A stretch of DNA of 64,000 nucleotides. Source: Nocardioides alkalitolerans DSM 16699. Its GTDB lineage: Bacteria > Actinomycetota > Actinomycetes > Propionibacteriales > Nocardioidaceae. Location of the stretch: contig NZ_AUFN01000012.1 of NCBI RefSeq assembly GCF_000426525.1, positions 1 through 64,000 of the forward strand. Reading direction: 5' to 3'. Of the stretch, positions 1-8,017 are shown piece after piece. The notes below the pieces were generated by a model, which saw nothing but the letters and a program-made list of their open reading frames with translations, searched no databases and was not told where the DNA came from. Made by a program: the position numbers and the translations under genes. Position 1 is the first letter of the stretch. Each line of letters opens with the position of its first letter.

Positions 1-723
1 GAGGGGTCCCAGGTCGAGCTGTCGCTGCCCGAGGTCGACACCTCCCTCCTGACCGCACCCGAGGCGCCGCGACTCGCGCTGAACGCCCCCACGCGGTGGC
101 CGTACATGGAAGGGGCCGGTCCCGCCCAGTTCCCCTTCGTCGCGTTGAACGTCGTCGCCGAGGGCGTCGCCAGCTGGTGCGGCACGCTCACCTCGATCGA
201 CGACCTCACCGGAAAGACGAACACGATCGAACGGATCGTCCGGCGCACCGACTACGAGTACGACGACACCCCCGGCGGCACCGAGCAGGGACTCGCGTAC
301 GCCCCGGAGCAGGTCACCGTGGGGGCGCACCAGGCCACGTTCGTCCTCGACACCGACGGTCGCGCCGGTGATGGTCTCAGCGTCACGCACCGCATGCAGG
401 TCGACCGCGGTCGGGCATGGGTCGGGTCGTCGTTCGTGCGGACATCCACCCCCCGCTACACCGGCCTGCTCCGCGTCCAGGGCCTTCACCACGGGAGCGC
501 CAGCACCGTCGGGGTACCGCAGCCGGGGAGGATGACGGTCAAGCTGTACGAAGGCAATCGCGGGGTCTGGTACTCGGGTGTCCGGGAGTCGCACCCGCGC
601 ACGGTCGACCACATGTTCCGGCTGCCGGCGCTTCCTCGCGGGACCTACCGCGCCGTCATCGACCACCGCGGCAACGGCAACGTCCTGCCGTCGACGGTGA
701 CGAGGACCTTCACCGTGCGCTGA
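1..723 (+). CDS. 3' part of an unknown, probably exported protein (5' end outside window)
   Basis: The frame is open from the first base and ends at TGA 721-723, so 240 residues are visible and the N-terminus lies outside the window. An internal ATG at 106 is not a convincing start because the frame continues upstream with the same codon usage. The protein is rich in beta-prone Val/Thr/Arg stretches and its last 60 residues (MTVKLYEG, then LPRGTYRAVI, then TRTFTVR) read like a bacterial Ig-like or carbohydrate-binding beta sandwich. That fold would suit an extracellular protein, but I do not recognise the family. Confidence 0.6.
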   Translation, partial: EGSQVELSLPEVDTSLLTAPEAPRLALNAPTRWPYMEGAGPAQFPFVALNVVAEGVASWCGTLTSIDDLTGKTNTIERIVRRTDYEYDDTPGGTEQGLAYAPEQVTVGAHQATFVLDTDGRAGDGLSVTHRMQVDRGRAWVGSSFVRTSTPRYTGLLRVQGLHHGSASTVGVPQPGRMTVKLYEGNRGVWYSGVRESHPRTVDHMFRLPALPRGTYRAVIDHRGNGNVLPSTVTRTFTVR

Positions 724-1177
724 TCTGCAGCCGCCGCATCGACCGCCCCCACCGGGGACGATCGGGCATCGTGTGGAGCGTCCGGCAGACGGCGGCTGTG
801 CGGGTCGACGACGGCTGTCGGTCAGGTCGTTCGACGAACTGCTGCGTGGGCAGCGATCGCATGGCGTCCACGAGCCGGGCGGTGGTGGCGTGACCCGCGT
901 GGGCTGCCGCCATGGCGGCGGGGTGGTGCTCGACCGCGCGTCGTCACGGTCGTAGCGCGTGTTCTTGCTCGACACCGTGGGCGCCAGGTGAGATGTCGGC
1001 GCGTCCGACCGCGGGTGACCTCGGGGTTCGACGGGCCTCCCCGGCTCGTCCAGGGGCTCATCGTCCGGGGCCGGCCAGGTACCCGGTGAGTGTGGGTTCG
1101 CGTCGGCGCCCAACCGTTGTGGTCCGGGTTCCGTCTTTAGGGGAGGAGCGGGCAGGAGCGACGGTGATGGGGGACTG
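724..1177. other. 454-bp gap without a convincing intact gene
   Basis: No frame here has a good start with a coding-like composition. On the minus strand, about 980 down to 800, two adjacent frames joined by one frameshift give a stretch with TRYDRDDA followed by AVEHHPAAMAAAHAG. It faintly recalls the C-terminal end of tyrosine recombinases. A G-rich stretch just before 1178 probably holds the ribosome binding site of the sigma-factor gene. I otherwise see nothing here. Confidence 0.4.
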
Positions 1178-1705
1178 ATGGCACGGACACGCGACGAGGA
1201 CTTCGCCGCTTGGGTGGCCGCGAGGAGGGGGTATCTCTATCGATCGGCCTACCTGCTGGGAGGCGACCACCACCGCGCCGAGGACGTCGTGCAGGCCGCG
1301 TTGGCGAAGCTCTATGTGGCCTGGCCGCGGGTGGTGCGGACCTCGACGCCCGACGCCTACGCCCGACGGGTCGTGGTGAACGCCCACCTCGACGAGACCC
1401 GCCGACCGTGGCGGCGCGAAAGGGTCGGTCTTCCGGCCTCGCACACCCAGGTGTCGGTGCCGACGGGGGTGGAGCCCGAGGTCCGTGACCTGTTGTTTGC
1501 CGCGTTGCGTGACCTCGGGCCACGTCAGCGGGCCGTGGTCGTGCTCCGACACCTGTGGGGGCTCTCGGTCGCGGACACGGCAGCCGAGCTCGGCATCAGC
1601 GAGGGCACCGTCAAGAGCCAGACCTCCGACGGTCTGGCGCGACTGCGCCGCGCTCTCGAGGCCCCACACCACACCCCGCACGACTCCCTCGGAGGGCAGC
1701 GATGA
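1178..1705 (+). CDS. SigE-family RNA polymerase sigma factor
   Basis: The 175-residue product has the two-domain layout of small group IV sigma factors. Region 2 is at about residues 15-85 (YLYRSAYLLGGDHHRAEDVV, then LYVAWPRV) and region 4 at about 105-165 (LGPRQRAVVVLRHLWGLS, then the helix-turn-helix GISEGTVKS). The AYLLGGDHHRAEDVVQ form is typical of the actinobacterial SigE-like subgroup rather than classical ECF factors. It directs core polymerase to an unknown promoter set. The start is the ATG behind a GGGGGA stretch; an upstream GTG at 1165 hits a stop. It overlaps the next gene by ATGA, so the two are translationally coupled, as for a sigma factor and its membrane partner. Confidence 0.85.
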   Translation: MARTRDEDFAAWVAARRGYLYRSAYLLGGDHHRAEDVVQAALAKLYVAWPRVVRTSTPDAYARRVVVNAHLDETRRPWRRERVGLPASHTQVSVPTGVEPEVRDLLFAALRDLGPRQRAVVVLRHLWGLSVADTAAELGISEGTVKSQTSDGLARLRRALEAPHHTPHDSLGGQR

Positions 1706-2517
1706 ACCACCCCACGTCCGACGAGCAGCTGGCCCAGGACCTCTTCGCCTCCGTGCCGGTGCCCTTCGTGCCGGTGGTCGACGACCTGGACCGCGTCCAC
1801 CGGTTCCGGACACGCCGTCGACGTCTGCGCTCAGCCACCGTTGCGTCAGCGGTCGTCCTGGCCGTCGGTCTCGGCTGGATGCTCGTCCCGCCCGGGGGCG
1901 ATGACGCACCAGTTCCGGCGGATCGGGCTACCGACGCACCCACCGACGCACCCACCGACGCGACCATCGATACGCCCACTGAGACACCGAGCACGGAGAA
2001 GGAAGAGGAGCAGGCCACGGACCACCAGTCGGTACGCGACGCGCTGGCTGATCTCCTGGGCGCCGAGCGGGTGGGCGAGGTTCCGGAGACGACGGTGTGG
2101 GACAACCGCACCCAGACGATCGACGGGCTCCCGCGATCGTGGGGAATGGAGCTGCCGTGGGCCGAGGCGGGCCAGGACGGACGGGGGAGCCTGCTGGTCG
2201 ACTTCTACCCGACCTCCACGCCGCTCACCTGCGAGGCCCTCTTCGGCGAGATCGCCGATCGTCCCGGCTGCGTCCCCCTCGAGGACGCGTTGCCCGACGG
2301 GGTGCTGGAGGCCGTCGTGGTGACCGAGCAGTCCGCGAGCGCCCCCATGCCCCGCAGCGTCGCCGTGCGCCGTACCGACGGGACAGTCCTGCGGTTGCGG
2401 ATCTCGTCGTTCCTCGCGTTCTCCGGCTTCGACCCGATCACCAGCTTCACGCTCGAGGAGTCCGAGCTGCTCGCGATCAGCGGCGACGAGCGGCTTCGAC
2501 CCCCCGCACCGTTCTGA
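1702..2517 (+). CDS. Membrane-anchored putative anti-sigma partner
   Basis: The start is the ATG overlapping the sigma-factor stop (ATGA). The 271-residue protein has about 45 cytoplasmic residues ending in an Arg-rich stop-transfer (HRFRTRRRRLR) and one membrane segment at about 47-65 (ATVASAVVLAVGLGWML). A Thr/Asp/Ala/Pro linker with TDAP repeats (about 75-95) and an extracytoplasmic C-terminal domain of about 165 residues with two cysteines (LTCEALF, then RPGCVPL) follow. A short cytoplasmic part, one membrane span and an outside sensor domain fit a membrane anti-sigma factor or regulator of the upstream sigma factor. No zinc-binding HxxxCxxC anti-sigma motif is visible, so the role rests on gene coupling and topology. 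Confidence 0.65.
   Translation: MNHPTSDEQLAQDLFASVPVPFVPVVDDLDRVHRFRTRRRRLRSATVASAVVLAVGLGWMLVPPGGDDAPVPADRATDAPTDAPTDATIDTPTETPSTEKEEEQATDHQSVRDALADLLGAERVGEVPETTVWDNRTQTIDGLPRSWGMELPWAEAGQDGRGSLLVDFYPTSTPLTCEALFGEIADRPGCVPLEDALPDGVLEAVVVTEQSASAPMPRSVAVRRTDGTVLRLRISSFLAFSGFDPITSFTLEESELLAISGDERLRPPAPF
1930..1965 (+). repeat. 12-bp in-frame tandem repeat
   Basis: About three copies of ACCGACGCACCC, the last one diverging, encode the TDAP repeats of the linker just outside the membrane segment of the anti-sigma-like protein. The unit is four codons, so slippage would change linker length without breaking the frame. Confidence 0.8.
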
Positions 2518-2619
2518 CCCCCTGCCCATGCCTCGAAGGAGTCGGCACTGCCCCCGATGCGCGTCGATGGTGCGTCTGGTGTCCTCGCCGCGCGCCCACG
2601 TCCGAACACCCGCGGGCGC

Positions 2620-2659
2620 GGCGCCATCGGGCCCGGCGCCACCGGGCCCGGCGCTCGGG
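2620..2659 (+). repeat. 15-bp noncoding tandem repeat
   Basis: Two near-identical units, GGCGCCATCGGGCCC and GGCGCCACCGGGCCC, and a partial third lie in the 232-bp gap between the anti-sigma-like gene and the exported-protein gene. Each unit contains the palindromes GGCGCC and GGGCCC, so the transcript could fold into small GC-rich hairpins. It might act as a weak terminator or be simple repeat drift. Confidence 0.7.
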
Positions 2660-2749
2660 AACCTCCACCGGCCGCCCACCGGTCGACGCCCCCGTTCTGC
2701 ACGGGCTCCACTCACAGCACTCTCACCTAGATGCACGAGGAGAAGAATC

Positions 2750-3379
2750 ATGCGCACACGCTTCGCGAGAACGTTCTCGCTGCTCACGGTCCTCAGCGTG
2801 ACGGCACTCGCCACCCTGGCCGGTCCGGCCCATGCAACAGAGCCCATCACCTCTGGGACCTACCCGGACGCCCGCAACGACATCCAGCTCGCCGAGTACG
2901 ACAGCGCCGGTCCAGCCTTCACCCCGCCACCGCTACCCGACAGCCGTGCCCTGCCCGGCAGCATCGACATCCGCAGCATCGAGGTCGCACGCACCGACGC
3001 GGTCACCTACGTCCGGCTGAACATCGACGACCTCTTCGGGTACAGCCGATCGGTCGACCGGCGCGCATCCCAGATCATTAGCATGGACGCCTTTCCCGGA
3101 TGGGGCTACCTGTCCTGGGGTGAACGCCCAGGCGCCCCCATCGCCGAATCCTCATGCACCCCGTACCCGACGGGAACCTCGTACAGCCTGCCCGTCACCT
3201 GGTCGACGACCCAGGAGTACGTCCTCTTCCGCTTCGACAACCGATGCGAGATCGACGACGTCAACGTCGTCGACGATATCGAGGTCACGACGCGCTGGGT
3301 CGGGCAGAAGATCGTCGACAACCGACCCAACCCAGCCGTCAGGCGCCAGTTCATCGACAACGCCACCACCGCACCCTAG
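2750..3379 (+). CDS. Exported protein of unknown function
   Basis: The 209-residue product starts at an ATG with a strong GAGGAGAAG ribosome binding site 6-8 nt upstream. Residues 1-29 form a Sec signal peptide: basic MRTRFAR, a hydrophobic core (LLTVLSVTALATLAG) and a PAHA cleavage site. The mature part is acidic and beta-rich, with two cysteines (SSCTPYP, NRCEID) that could form a disulphide. I do not recognise the family. The codons are less G+C-biased than those of nearby core genes. A minus-strand remnant at 3588-3913 shares its layout (a VDVSSVDV-like stretch, then a YVR...YSRS...DRR stretch), which suggests an old duplication. Confidence 0.7.
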   Translation: MRTRFARTFSLLTVLSVTALATLAGPAHATEPITSGTYPDARNDIQLAEYDSAGPAFTPPPLPDSRALPGSIDIRSIEVARTDAVTYVRLNIDDLFGYSRSVDRRASQIISMDAFPGWGYLSWGERPGAPIAESSCTPYPTGTSYSLPVTWSTTQEYVLFRFDNRCEIDDVNVVDDIEVTTRWVGQKIVDNRPNPAVRRQFIDNATTAP

Positions 3380-3587
3380 GAGCAGCGAGGTGGAGCCCCG
3401 GGGCGATAGGAGGAACTGGAGGGACCCTCCCGGCTCCGACCGTGGTCGAGGACTGGCTTGTGCCTCGAACCGTGGTGGCCGGGGGCATCGGTAGGGCGGA
3501 TCGACCGTCAGGGAATGTCGTTGGCCGTGTCGGAGACCCGACGTTCGGACTTCGAGACCGTGCGCGGACCGACAGCGGTCTGGCGCG

Positions 3588-3913
3588 TCAGCACCATTCA
3601 GCGACGTTGAGGTCACGCCGATCGTCCGATCGTGAGTACTCGCGGACGTAGACGAAGACATTCTGGGCTCGACCAGGTAGTCGCTCCCGACCTGCTGGAC
3701 GGTGGCCCACTCCACGTCGACGCTGCTGACGTCGACAGCGGGCGTGACGCCGGGGCCGTAGGGGAGTCCCACTCCGTAGTCGCCAGAGGCGTCCCCGCGC
3801 TCGTCGTCGAGGCGATCGAGGACGACGGCAAGCGCCGGAACTGCCGTCACAGCACTGAGGGCGAGCCCCACGCACCGGCGCCGCCGACGGCGCCCACGGT
3901 GGCCCGGATCCAA
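3588..3913 (-). pseudogene. Frameshifted remnant of a small exported protein
   Basis: A TTG start at 3913 sits 9 nt behind GGGGGA and opens a basic N-terminus with a hydrophobic segment (VGLALSAVTAVPALAVVL), then an acidic stretch ending SDYLVE. The reading then moves to the next frame, AQNVFVYVREYSRSDDRR, and stops at 3588-3590. Supplying one base near 3670 joins the two into about 113 residues. The second part resembles TYVRLNIDDLFGYSRSVDRR of the exported protein encoded at 2750-3379. Either this is a decaying paralogue or the read has a one-base error; even when repaired it is about half the relative's length. Confidence 0.5.
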
Positions 3914-4074
3914 CTCATCGCGTCCCCCGAGCAGCACGGTGCTCGTCCGGCACCACGTCAGCGTGGTCGTTGAACCCCAGGTGCGGCGGAGCCGGAAGCC
4001 CTTCTCCACGCCTCGCGGCAGCGTACGGAACACCCCGCGTCGGGGTTGCGCGTCCGTGCCGCCCGACTGACCAC

Positions 4075-5103
4075 CTAGCGCGAGCGGCCCGGCACCGGCA
4101 CCTCGACGAGCGCGCGCACCGGCCCCTCGAGCGGTCCCCGTGACCAGGGCGCACGCCGTACGACGCGGGGCCAGGCCGCCGCGAGGGCGTACGAGCCGAC
4201 GACCATGCCGCCCAGCACCCACCAGGAGTCGTCGCGGAACTCGAGGGGGCGGTCGGCGACGTACCAGGCGGCGAGGAGCACCTGCGCGACGTACAGCGAC
4301 AGCGTCATCGCGCCGACGGTGGCGCTGAGGCGGCCGAAGCCGCCCAGCAGCGGGGCGACGGTGCGGCACCCCTGGACCACGGCGACGACGAGGCAGACCT
4401 CGAAGACCATGACGAGCTGGGTGCCGGTGTAGGGCGCCATCTGGACCTCGTCGGCCGCCTGGGCACCGGCGAGCGCCACCGCGCCGACCGCGGCCGCCAG
4501 CAGCGTCACGGTGGTGACGATGCGGCCGGAGTGGCGGGCTAGGAGGATCCCCAGGCAGGCGAGCGGCAGCAGGCCGCTGAGGCGGTAGTACGGCCCGGCG
4601 ACCGTGAGCTCGAGCGTCTCGCCGAGGAACCCGTCGGTGGGCTGCCCCGCCATCAGCCGCTCGAGCACCCACTCCCGGGCCTGCTCCAGCGCGCGGGGGG
4701 CCGCGACGAAGACGGCGACGCCCACGGCGGCGACGAGCACGGTGTGCAGCCGCACGAGCACCCCGGCCAGCAGGGTGAGCAGGCCCAGCCACACCAGCAC
4801 GACGACGATCTGCGCCCCGGCCCGCTCGAGCAGCAGGCCGACGACGACGAGCACCGTCGCGCGCACCACGACGGACCACGCCTCCCGCTCCCGCCCACGG
4901 CCCAGCTGGGCGCCCCAGCCGATGAGGAGAGCGAACAGCGGGGCGGTCAGGTACTCGCTGAGGTTGAGCACCTCGCCCGGGCCCGCGACCGGGGCGAAGT
5001 GGGCGACGAACATCGACACGACGGCCACCCCGCGCGCGACGTCGACGCCGAGCTCCCTCGTCACCGCCCGGACAGCGGGCGGGCGGGTCAGGAGGCCGGC
5101 CAC
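4075..5103 (-). CDS. Multispanning membrane protein, acyltransferase/DUF1624-like
   Basis: The 342-residue product has about nine or ten hydrophobic segments. Its N-terminus (RELGVDVARGVAVVSMFVAHF) resembles the first helix of acyltransferase-3, DUF418 and DUF1624 membrane proteins, where the motif is R-x-x-x-x-D-x-x-R-G. These families move acyl groups onto extracytoplasmic glycans, but the substrate here is unknown. The start is taken as GTG 5103, inside the end of the upstream gene; GTG 5064 would also leave the whole domain. It is the last gene of a five-gene overlapping operon. It could equally be a passive member of the DUF418 group without known activity. Confidence 0.65.
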   Translation of the reverse strand: MAGLLTRPPAVRAVTRELGVDVARGVAVVSMFVAHFAPVAGPGEVLNLSEYLTAPLFALLIGWGAQLGRGREREAWSVVVRATVLVVVGLLLERAGAQIVVVLVWLGLLTLLAGVLVRLHTVLVAAVGVAVFVAAPRALEQAREWVLERLMAGQPTDGFLGETLELTVAGPYYRLSGLLPLACLGILLARHSGRIVTTVTLLAAAVGAVALAGAQAADEVQMAPYTGTQLVMVFEVCLVVAVVQGCRTVAPLLGGFGRLSATVGAMTLSLYVAQVLLAAWYVADRPLEFRDDSWWVLGGMVVGSYALAAAWPRVVRRAPWSRGPLEGPVRALVEVPVPGRSR

Positions 5104-6044
5104 GGGGGCGGTACGGCGGGGGTGAGGGGCACGTCCCCATCCTGCGGCACCAGCGCGGCCAGGAGCGCCGGATCCGCGATTTCCGGCACCCGCACGAGGT
5201 GCTGGAGCGCGGCGGGCGTGATGAGGGAGAGGACCGGCAGCACCTCCGTCCAGGCGCCACGTCGTACGACGGCGCGCACCAGCGCCCGCTGGTGGCCCTC
5301 GGCGAGCTCCGGGAGCAGCTCGAAGACCCGTGCCCGGGCGTCGAGGCCCACGTTGCCCAGCAGCAGCACCGCGTCGTCGGCCCGGCCCTCGTCGACGGCG
5401 TCGACGAGGATGCGGCGCAGCGCGTCGTCCGGCAGGGCGCCGACGACCGCGTCCAGGGCGTCCGGCTCCTCGGCGTAGAGCGCGATCTCGAGGAGGGCCA
5501 GTCCGGGGGCGTCGTGCACGACCGCGAGGTTGGCGTCGGTGGGCACGACGCCGACGAACCGGCCCAGGGCCAGGTGCTCGCCCCGGGCCAGCATGCGGCG
5601 GCCGACGGCGACGAGCAGCGGCTCCGGGAGCTCGCGGACGATGGCCGCGCTGCGGGCGGGGTCGAGGTAGGTCGTGAGGGTGGCGAGGAAGTCGGGCGAG
5701 ATCCGGGAGGCGAGCCGCACGGCGTCCTCGGGCTCCATCACCGACGCGGTGCGCGCGCTCACCAACGGACCCAGCACCGCCTCGGCCGCCCGGGCGCACA
5801 GGGCTACCGGCAGCAGCCGGGTGAGGCCGGCGAGCCGGGCGAAGCGACCCTCGTGCCGGGTGAAGCGCGCCGCGGCGGCCCGCTCCCGCAGCAGCCGCAC
5901 CTCGTTCGGCGCGAGCGCGGCGAGAAAGTCGAGGGTCGTGTCGTCGCCGTCGTGGCTGAGCTCGTGACGCAGCTTGGCCAGCTCGACCCGGCTGCGGCCG
6001 TCGTGCACGGGCCCGGCGGGCCGGGCGGGGCTCGCGGCGCTCAC
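5088..6044 (-). CDS. Helical-repeat protein, large member of duplicated pair (copy 2)
   Basis: The 318-residue protein is almost all helical, with no signal peptide or membrane span, so it is probably cytoplasmic. Residues about 60-250 contain repeated helical pairs (EDAVRLASRISPDFLATLT, then DPARSAAIVRELP, then RGEHLALGRFVGVV) recalling the MgtE N-terminal or HEAT-like superhelix, a protein-binding scaffold. It aligns by eye along its length with the product at 6297-7361 (shared ARRxARGEHLxLGRFV-type block and an ALYAEexxAL block). The GTG start overlaps the preceding stop by GTGA. No enzymatic motif is visible and the function is unknown. Confidence 0.75.
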   Translation of the reverse strand: MSAASPARPAGPVHDGRSRVELAKLRHELSHDGDDTTLDFLAALAPNEVRLLRERAAAARFTRHEGRFARLAGLTRLLPVALCARAAEAVLGPLVSARTASVMEPEDAVRLASRISPDFLATLTTYLDPARSAAIVRELPEPLLVAVGRRMLARGEHLALGRFVGVVPTDANLAVVHDAPGLALLEIALYAEEPDALDAVVGALPDDALRRILVDAVDEGRADDAVLLLGNVGLDARARVFELLPELAEGHQRALVRAVVRRGAWTEVLPVLSLITPAALQHLVRVPEIADPALLAALVPQDGDVPLTPAVPPPWPAS

Positions 6045-6289
6045 GCGGGGGCGTCCCGGGGGAAGAGGGTGGCGATCACCCGGCGCCGCAGCACGGCGGG
6101 CACGAAGCCGACGGCGTCGCGCATGCTGCGGCGCACCTCGAGGTCCTCGGTGTGCTGCGCCATGCCGAGCGCGGTGTCGAGGAGCTCGAGCTGCAGGTCG
6201 TCGAACCGCCCGAGGAACGCGATCTCCTCCGGGTCGACGTCGAGGCGCGACGCGATGCGGTCGAGCGGCGGGGGCACGGAGGTCACCAC
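6041..6289 (-). CDS. Small protein of duplicated pair (copy 2)
   Basis: The 82-residue product (GTG 6289; GTG 6286 is equally possible) reads PLDRIASRLDVDPEEIAFLG, then a helical stretch and FVPAVLRRRVIATLFP. It matches by eye the small protein at 7354-7590 (LETLASRLDLPVASLAVLE, FVPRPLRGRARKLVF). The shape is an N-terminal helical hairpin followed by a basic C-terminal tail. It lies 7 bp after the stop of the large copy-1 gene and overlaps the large copy-2 gene by 4 bp. The strict small-large order in both copies suggests that the two products act together. The family is not recognised. Confidence 0.75.
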   Translation of the reverse strand: MVTSVPPPLDRIASRLDVDPEEIAFLGRFDDLQLELLDTALGMAQHTEDLEVRRSMRDAVGFVPAVLRRRVIATLFPRDAPA

Positions 6290-6296
6290 GGTCGCG

Positions 6297-7361
6297 TCAG
6301 GCCAGGTCGGCGAGCAGGGCGTCCACCCGGGCGGCGTCGTCGCCCGCGCCGTCGCGGACCCAGGCGACCAGGTCGGCGTCCCGGACGACCCGGGCGCGGG
6401 CGAGCTGCTCCCGGTGGGGTGCGTCGAGCGCGAGCAGCAGCCGGGCGAGGAGGTCGGGGCGGTCGAGGGCGCGGGCCGCGGCGACGACCTCGTCGAGCAC
6501 GGCGGCGTCGGCCGTCGTCGGCCCGTTGGCGAGGACGCCCAGCGCCTCGTCGTCGAGCCCGCCGACGCCCGGCAGCACCTCGGGCCAGGCGGCCATGGCG
6601 ACCACGGCACGGAGGAACCCGTCCTGGCGGTCGGCCGGCAGCGTGGCCAGGGCGGCGATCACCCGGGTCCGCGCCGGGTCGTCCAGCGACGTGAGCAGGG
6701 TGAGGGCGTCGGTCTGCGTGCCCGTCGCGTGGCTGTCGTCGATGGTCGCCGCGACCACCTCGACGGGGAGGGCCAGCACGAGCACCGACAGCGCCGACCG
6801 GTCCTCGGCGTAGAGGGCCACCTGCAGCAGGTCGCCCGGGCTCGCCCCGTCGACCACGGCCAGAGCAGGAGCGGTGTCGACCAGCGACACGAACCGACCG
6901 AGTACGAGGTGCTCGCCGCGGGCGAGCAGGAGGCGGCCGACCTTCGTGACCAGGTCGTGGTCGAGCTCGCGGATGATCGCCTCGACGCGGGTGGGGTCGA
7001 GCGACAGCGTCAGGTCGGCGAGGAAGTCGGGGGAGAACCGGCCTGCCATCCGGACGGCCTCGTCGGGCGGCATCGACGCGGCGATGCGGGCGCTCACCAC
7101 GGGGCCCACCGCGAGCTGGGCGGCCTTCACGGCGATCGTCACGGGCACGGCGGCGCTGAGGGCGGCGAGCCGACGGAACCGGGTCTCGTGGCGGGCGTAG
7201 AGGGCGGCCGAGACGTCCTGGCGCAGCCGCCGGACCGGCTGCGGGTCGCGGTCCTCGAGGAAGGCGAGCTCGTCGGCGCCCAGGTCGAGCTCGTGGGCGA
7301 GCTTCGCGATCTCGATCCGCGTGGCCAGCCGGGTGGCGGCGTCGCGGGCGTCGTCAGCCAC
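6297..7361 (-). CDS. Helical-repeat protein, large member of duplicated pair (copy 1)
   Basis: The 354-residue product starts at a GTG 8 bp inside the preceding small gene. It is helical throughout (RIEIAKLAHELDLGADELAF, then DEAVRMAGRFSPDFLADLTL, then LLLARGEHLVLGRFVSLV) and parallels the 318-residue product at 5088-6044, with about 35 more residues mostly at the C-terminus. It has no signal peptide and no enzyme motif. The repeated DP...A..I..L pattern resembles the regulatory N-domain of MgtE magnesium channels, but no channel domain is attached. It could be a scaffold or sensor for the membrane protein at the end of the operon (inference). Confidence 0.75.
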   Translation of the reverse strand: MADDARDAATRLATRIEIAKLAHELDLGADELAFLEDRDPQPVRRLRQDVSAALYARHETRFRRLAALSAAVPVTIAVKAAQLAVGPVVSARIAASMPPDEAVRMAGRFSPDFLADLTLSLDPTRVEAIIRELDHDLVTKVGRLLLARGEHLVLGRFVSLVDTAPALAVVDGASPGDLLQVALYAEDRSALSVLVLALPVEVVAATIDDSHATGTQTDALTLLTSLDDPARTRVIAALATLPADRQDGFLRAVVAMAAWPEVLPGVGGLDDEALGVLANGPTTADAAVLDEVVAAARALDRPDLLARLLLALDAPHREQLARARVVRDADLVAWVRDGAGDDAARVDALLADLA

Positions 7362-7590
7362 GCTCGCTCCCGAAGACCAGCTTGCGCGCCCGGCCCCGCA
7401 ACGGACGGGGGACGAACCGGACGGCGGCGTCGAGGCCGTGCTCCACCGCCTGGTCCTCGGCCATCACGGCGAGCGCGACGGCCTCGTCGAGCACCGCCAG
7501 CTCGTCGTCCGTGCACGCCTCGAGGACGGCCAGGGACGCCACCGGGAGGTCGAGCCGGGAGGCCAGCGTCTCGAGGGAGGGTCGTGACAT
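7354..7590 (-). CDS. Small protein of duplicated pair (copy 1), first gene of operon
   Basis: ATG 7590 is chosen over GTG 7599 because TAGGGT (minus strand, 7603-7598) ends 7 nt before it, the spacing seen for leaderless genes throughout this window. The 78-residue product has an N-terminal LETLASRLDLPVASLAVLEA hairpin, a helix with DEAVALAVMAEDQAVEHG and a basic FVPRPLRGRARKLVF tail. It opens the operon 7590-4075, in which every gene overlaps or nearly touches the next. Function unknown. Confidence 0.7.
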   Translation of the reverse strand: MSRPSLETLASRLDLPVASLAVLEACTDDELAVLDEAVALAVMAEDQAVEHGLDAAVRFVPRPLRGRARKLVFGSERG

Positions 7591-7673
7591 GGCGGTCACC
7601 CTACTGGCGGGAAACCTGGCGGGGACACACCCTCGCGGGCGCTGCCGGGAGGAGGGGGAGGCATGCTGGGGCC

Positions 7674-7988
7674 ATGCTCGTCGCCTTCAGCATCAGCCCC
7701 TCCGTCGCCGACGCCGACGGCGGTGTCACCCGCGCGGTGGCCGCCGCCGTCCGGGTGGTGCGGGCCTCCGGTCTCCCGCACCGCACGGACGCGATGTTCA
7801 CGACGATCGAGGGGGAGTGGGACGAGGTGATGGCCGTCGTGAAGCAGGCCGTCGACGTGGTGGCCGAGGTCGCGCCGCGCGTCAGCCTCGTGCTCAAGGC
7901 CGACATCCGTCCCGGGTGGACGGGTCAGCTCGACGCCAAGGTCGAGCGCATCGACGCGGCGCTCGCGGTCGACGACGCGTCCGCCTAG
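7674..7988 (+). CDS. MTH1187/YkoF-type thiamine-binding protein
   Basis: The 104-residue product (MLVAFSISPS..., then GLPHRTDAMFTTIEGEWDEVM, then VSLVLKADIRPG) has the ferredoxin-like beta-alpha-beta fold signature of the MTH1187/YkoF (DUF77) family. Characterised members bind thiamine or its hydroxymethylpyrimidine half in the cytoplasm. The length is normal for a single-domain member. The start ATG is preceded by CATGCT ending 6 nt upstream, consistent with a leaderless transcript; an ATG at 7663 is out of frame. It diverges from the small-large operon with an 83-bp gap. Confidence 0.85.
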   Translation: MLVAFSISPSVADADGGVTRAVAAAVRVVRASGLPHRTDAMFTTIEGEWDEVMAVVKQAVDVVAEVAPRVSLVLKADIRPGWTGQLDAKVERIDAALAVDDASA

Positions 7989-8017
7989 CCCCCTCCTGCC
8001 GCGCGGGGAGCGGTGGG

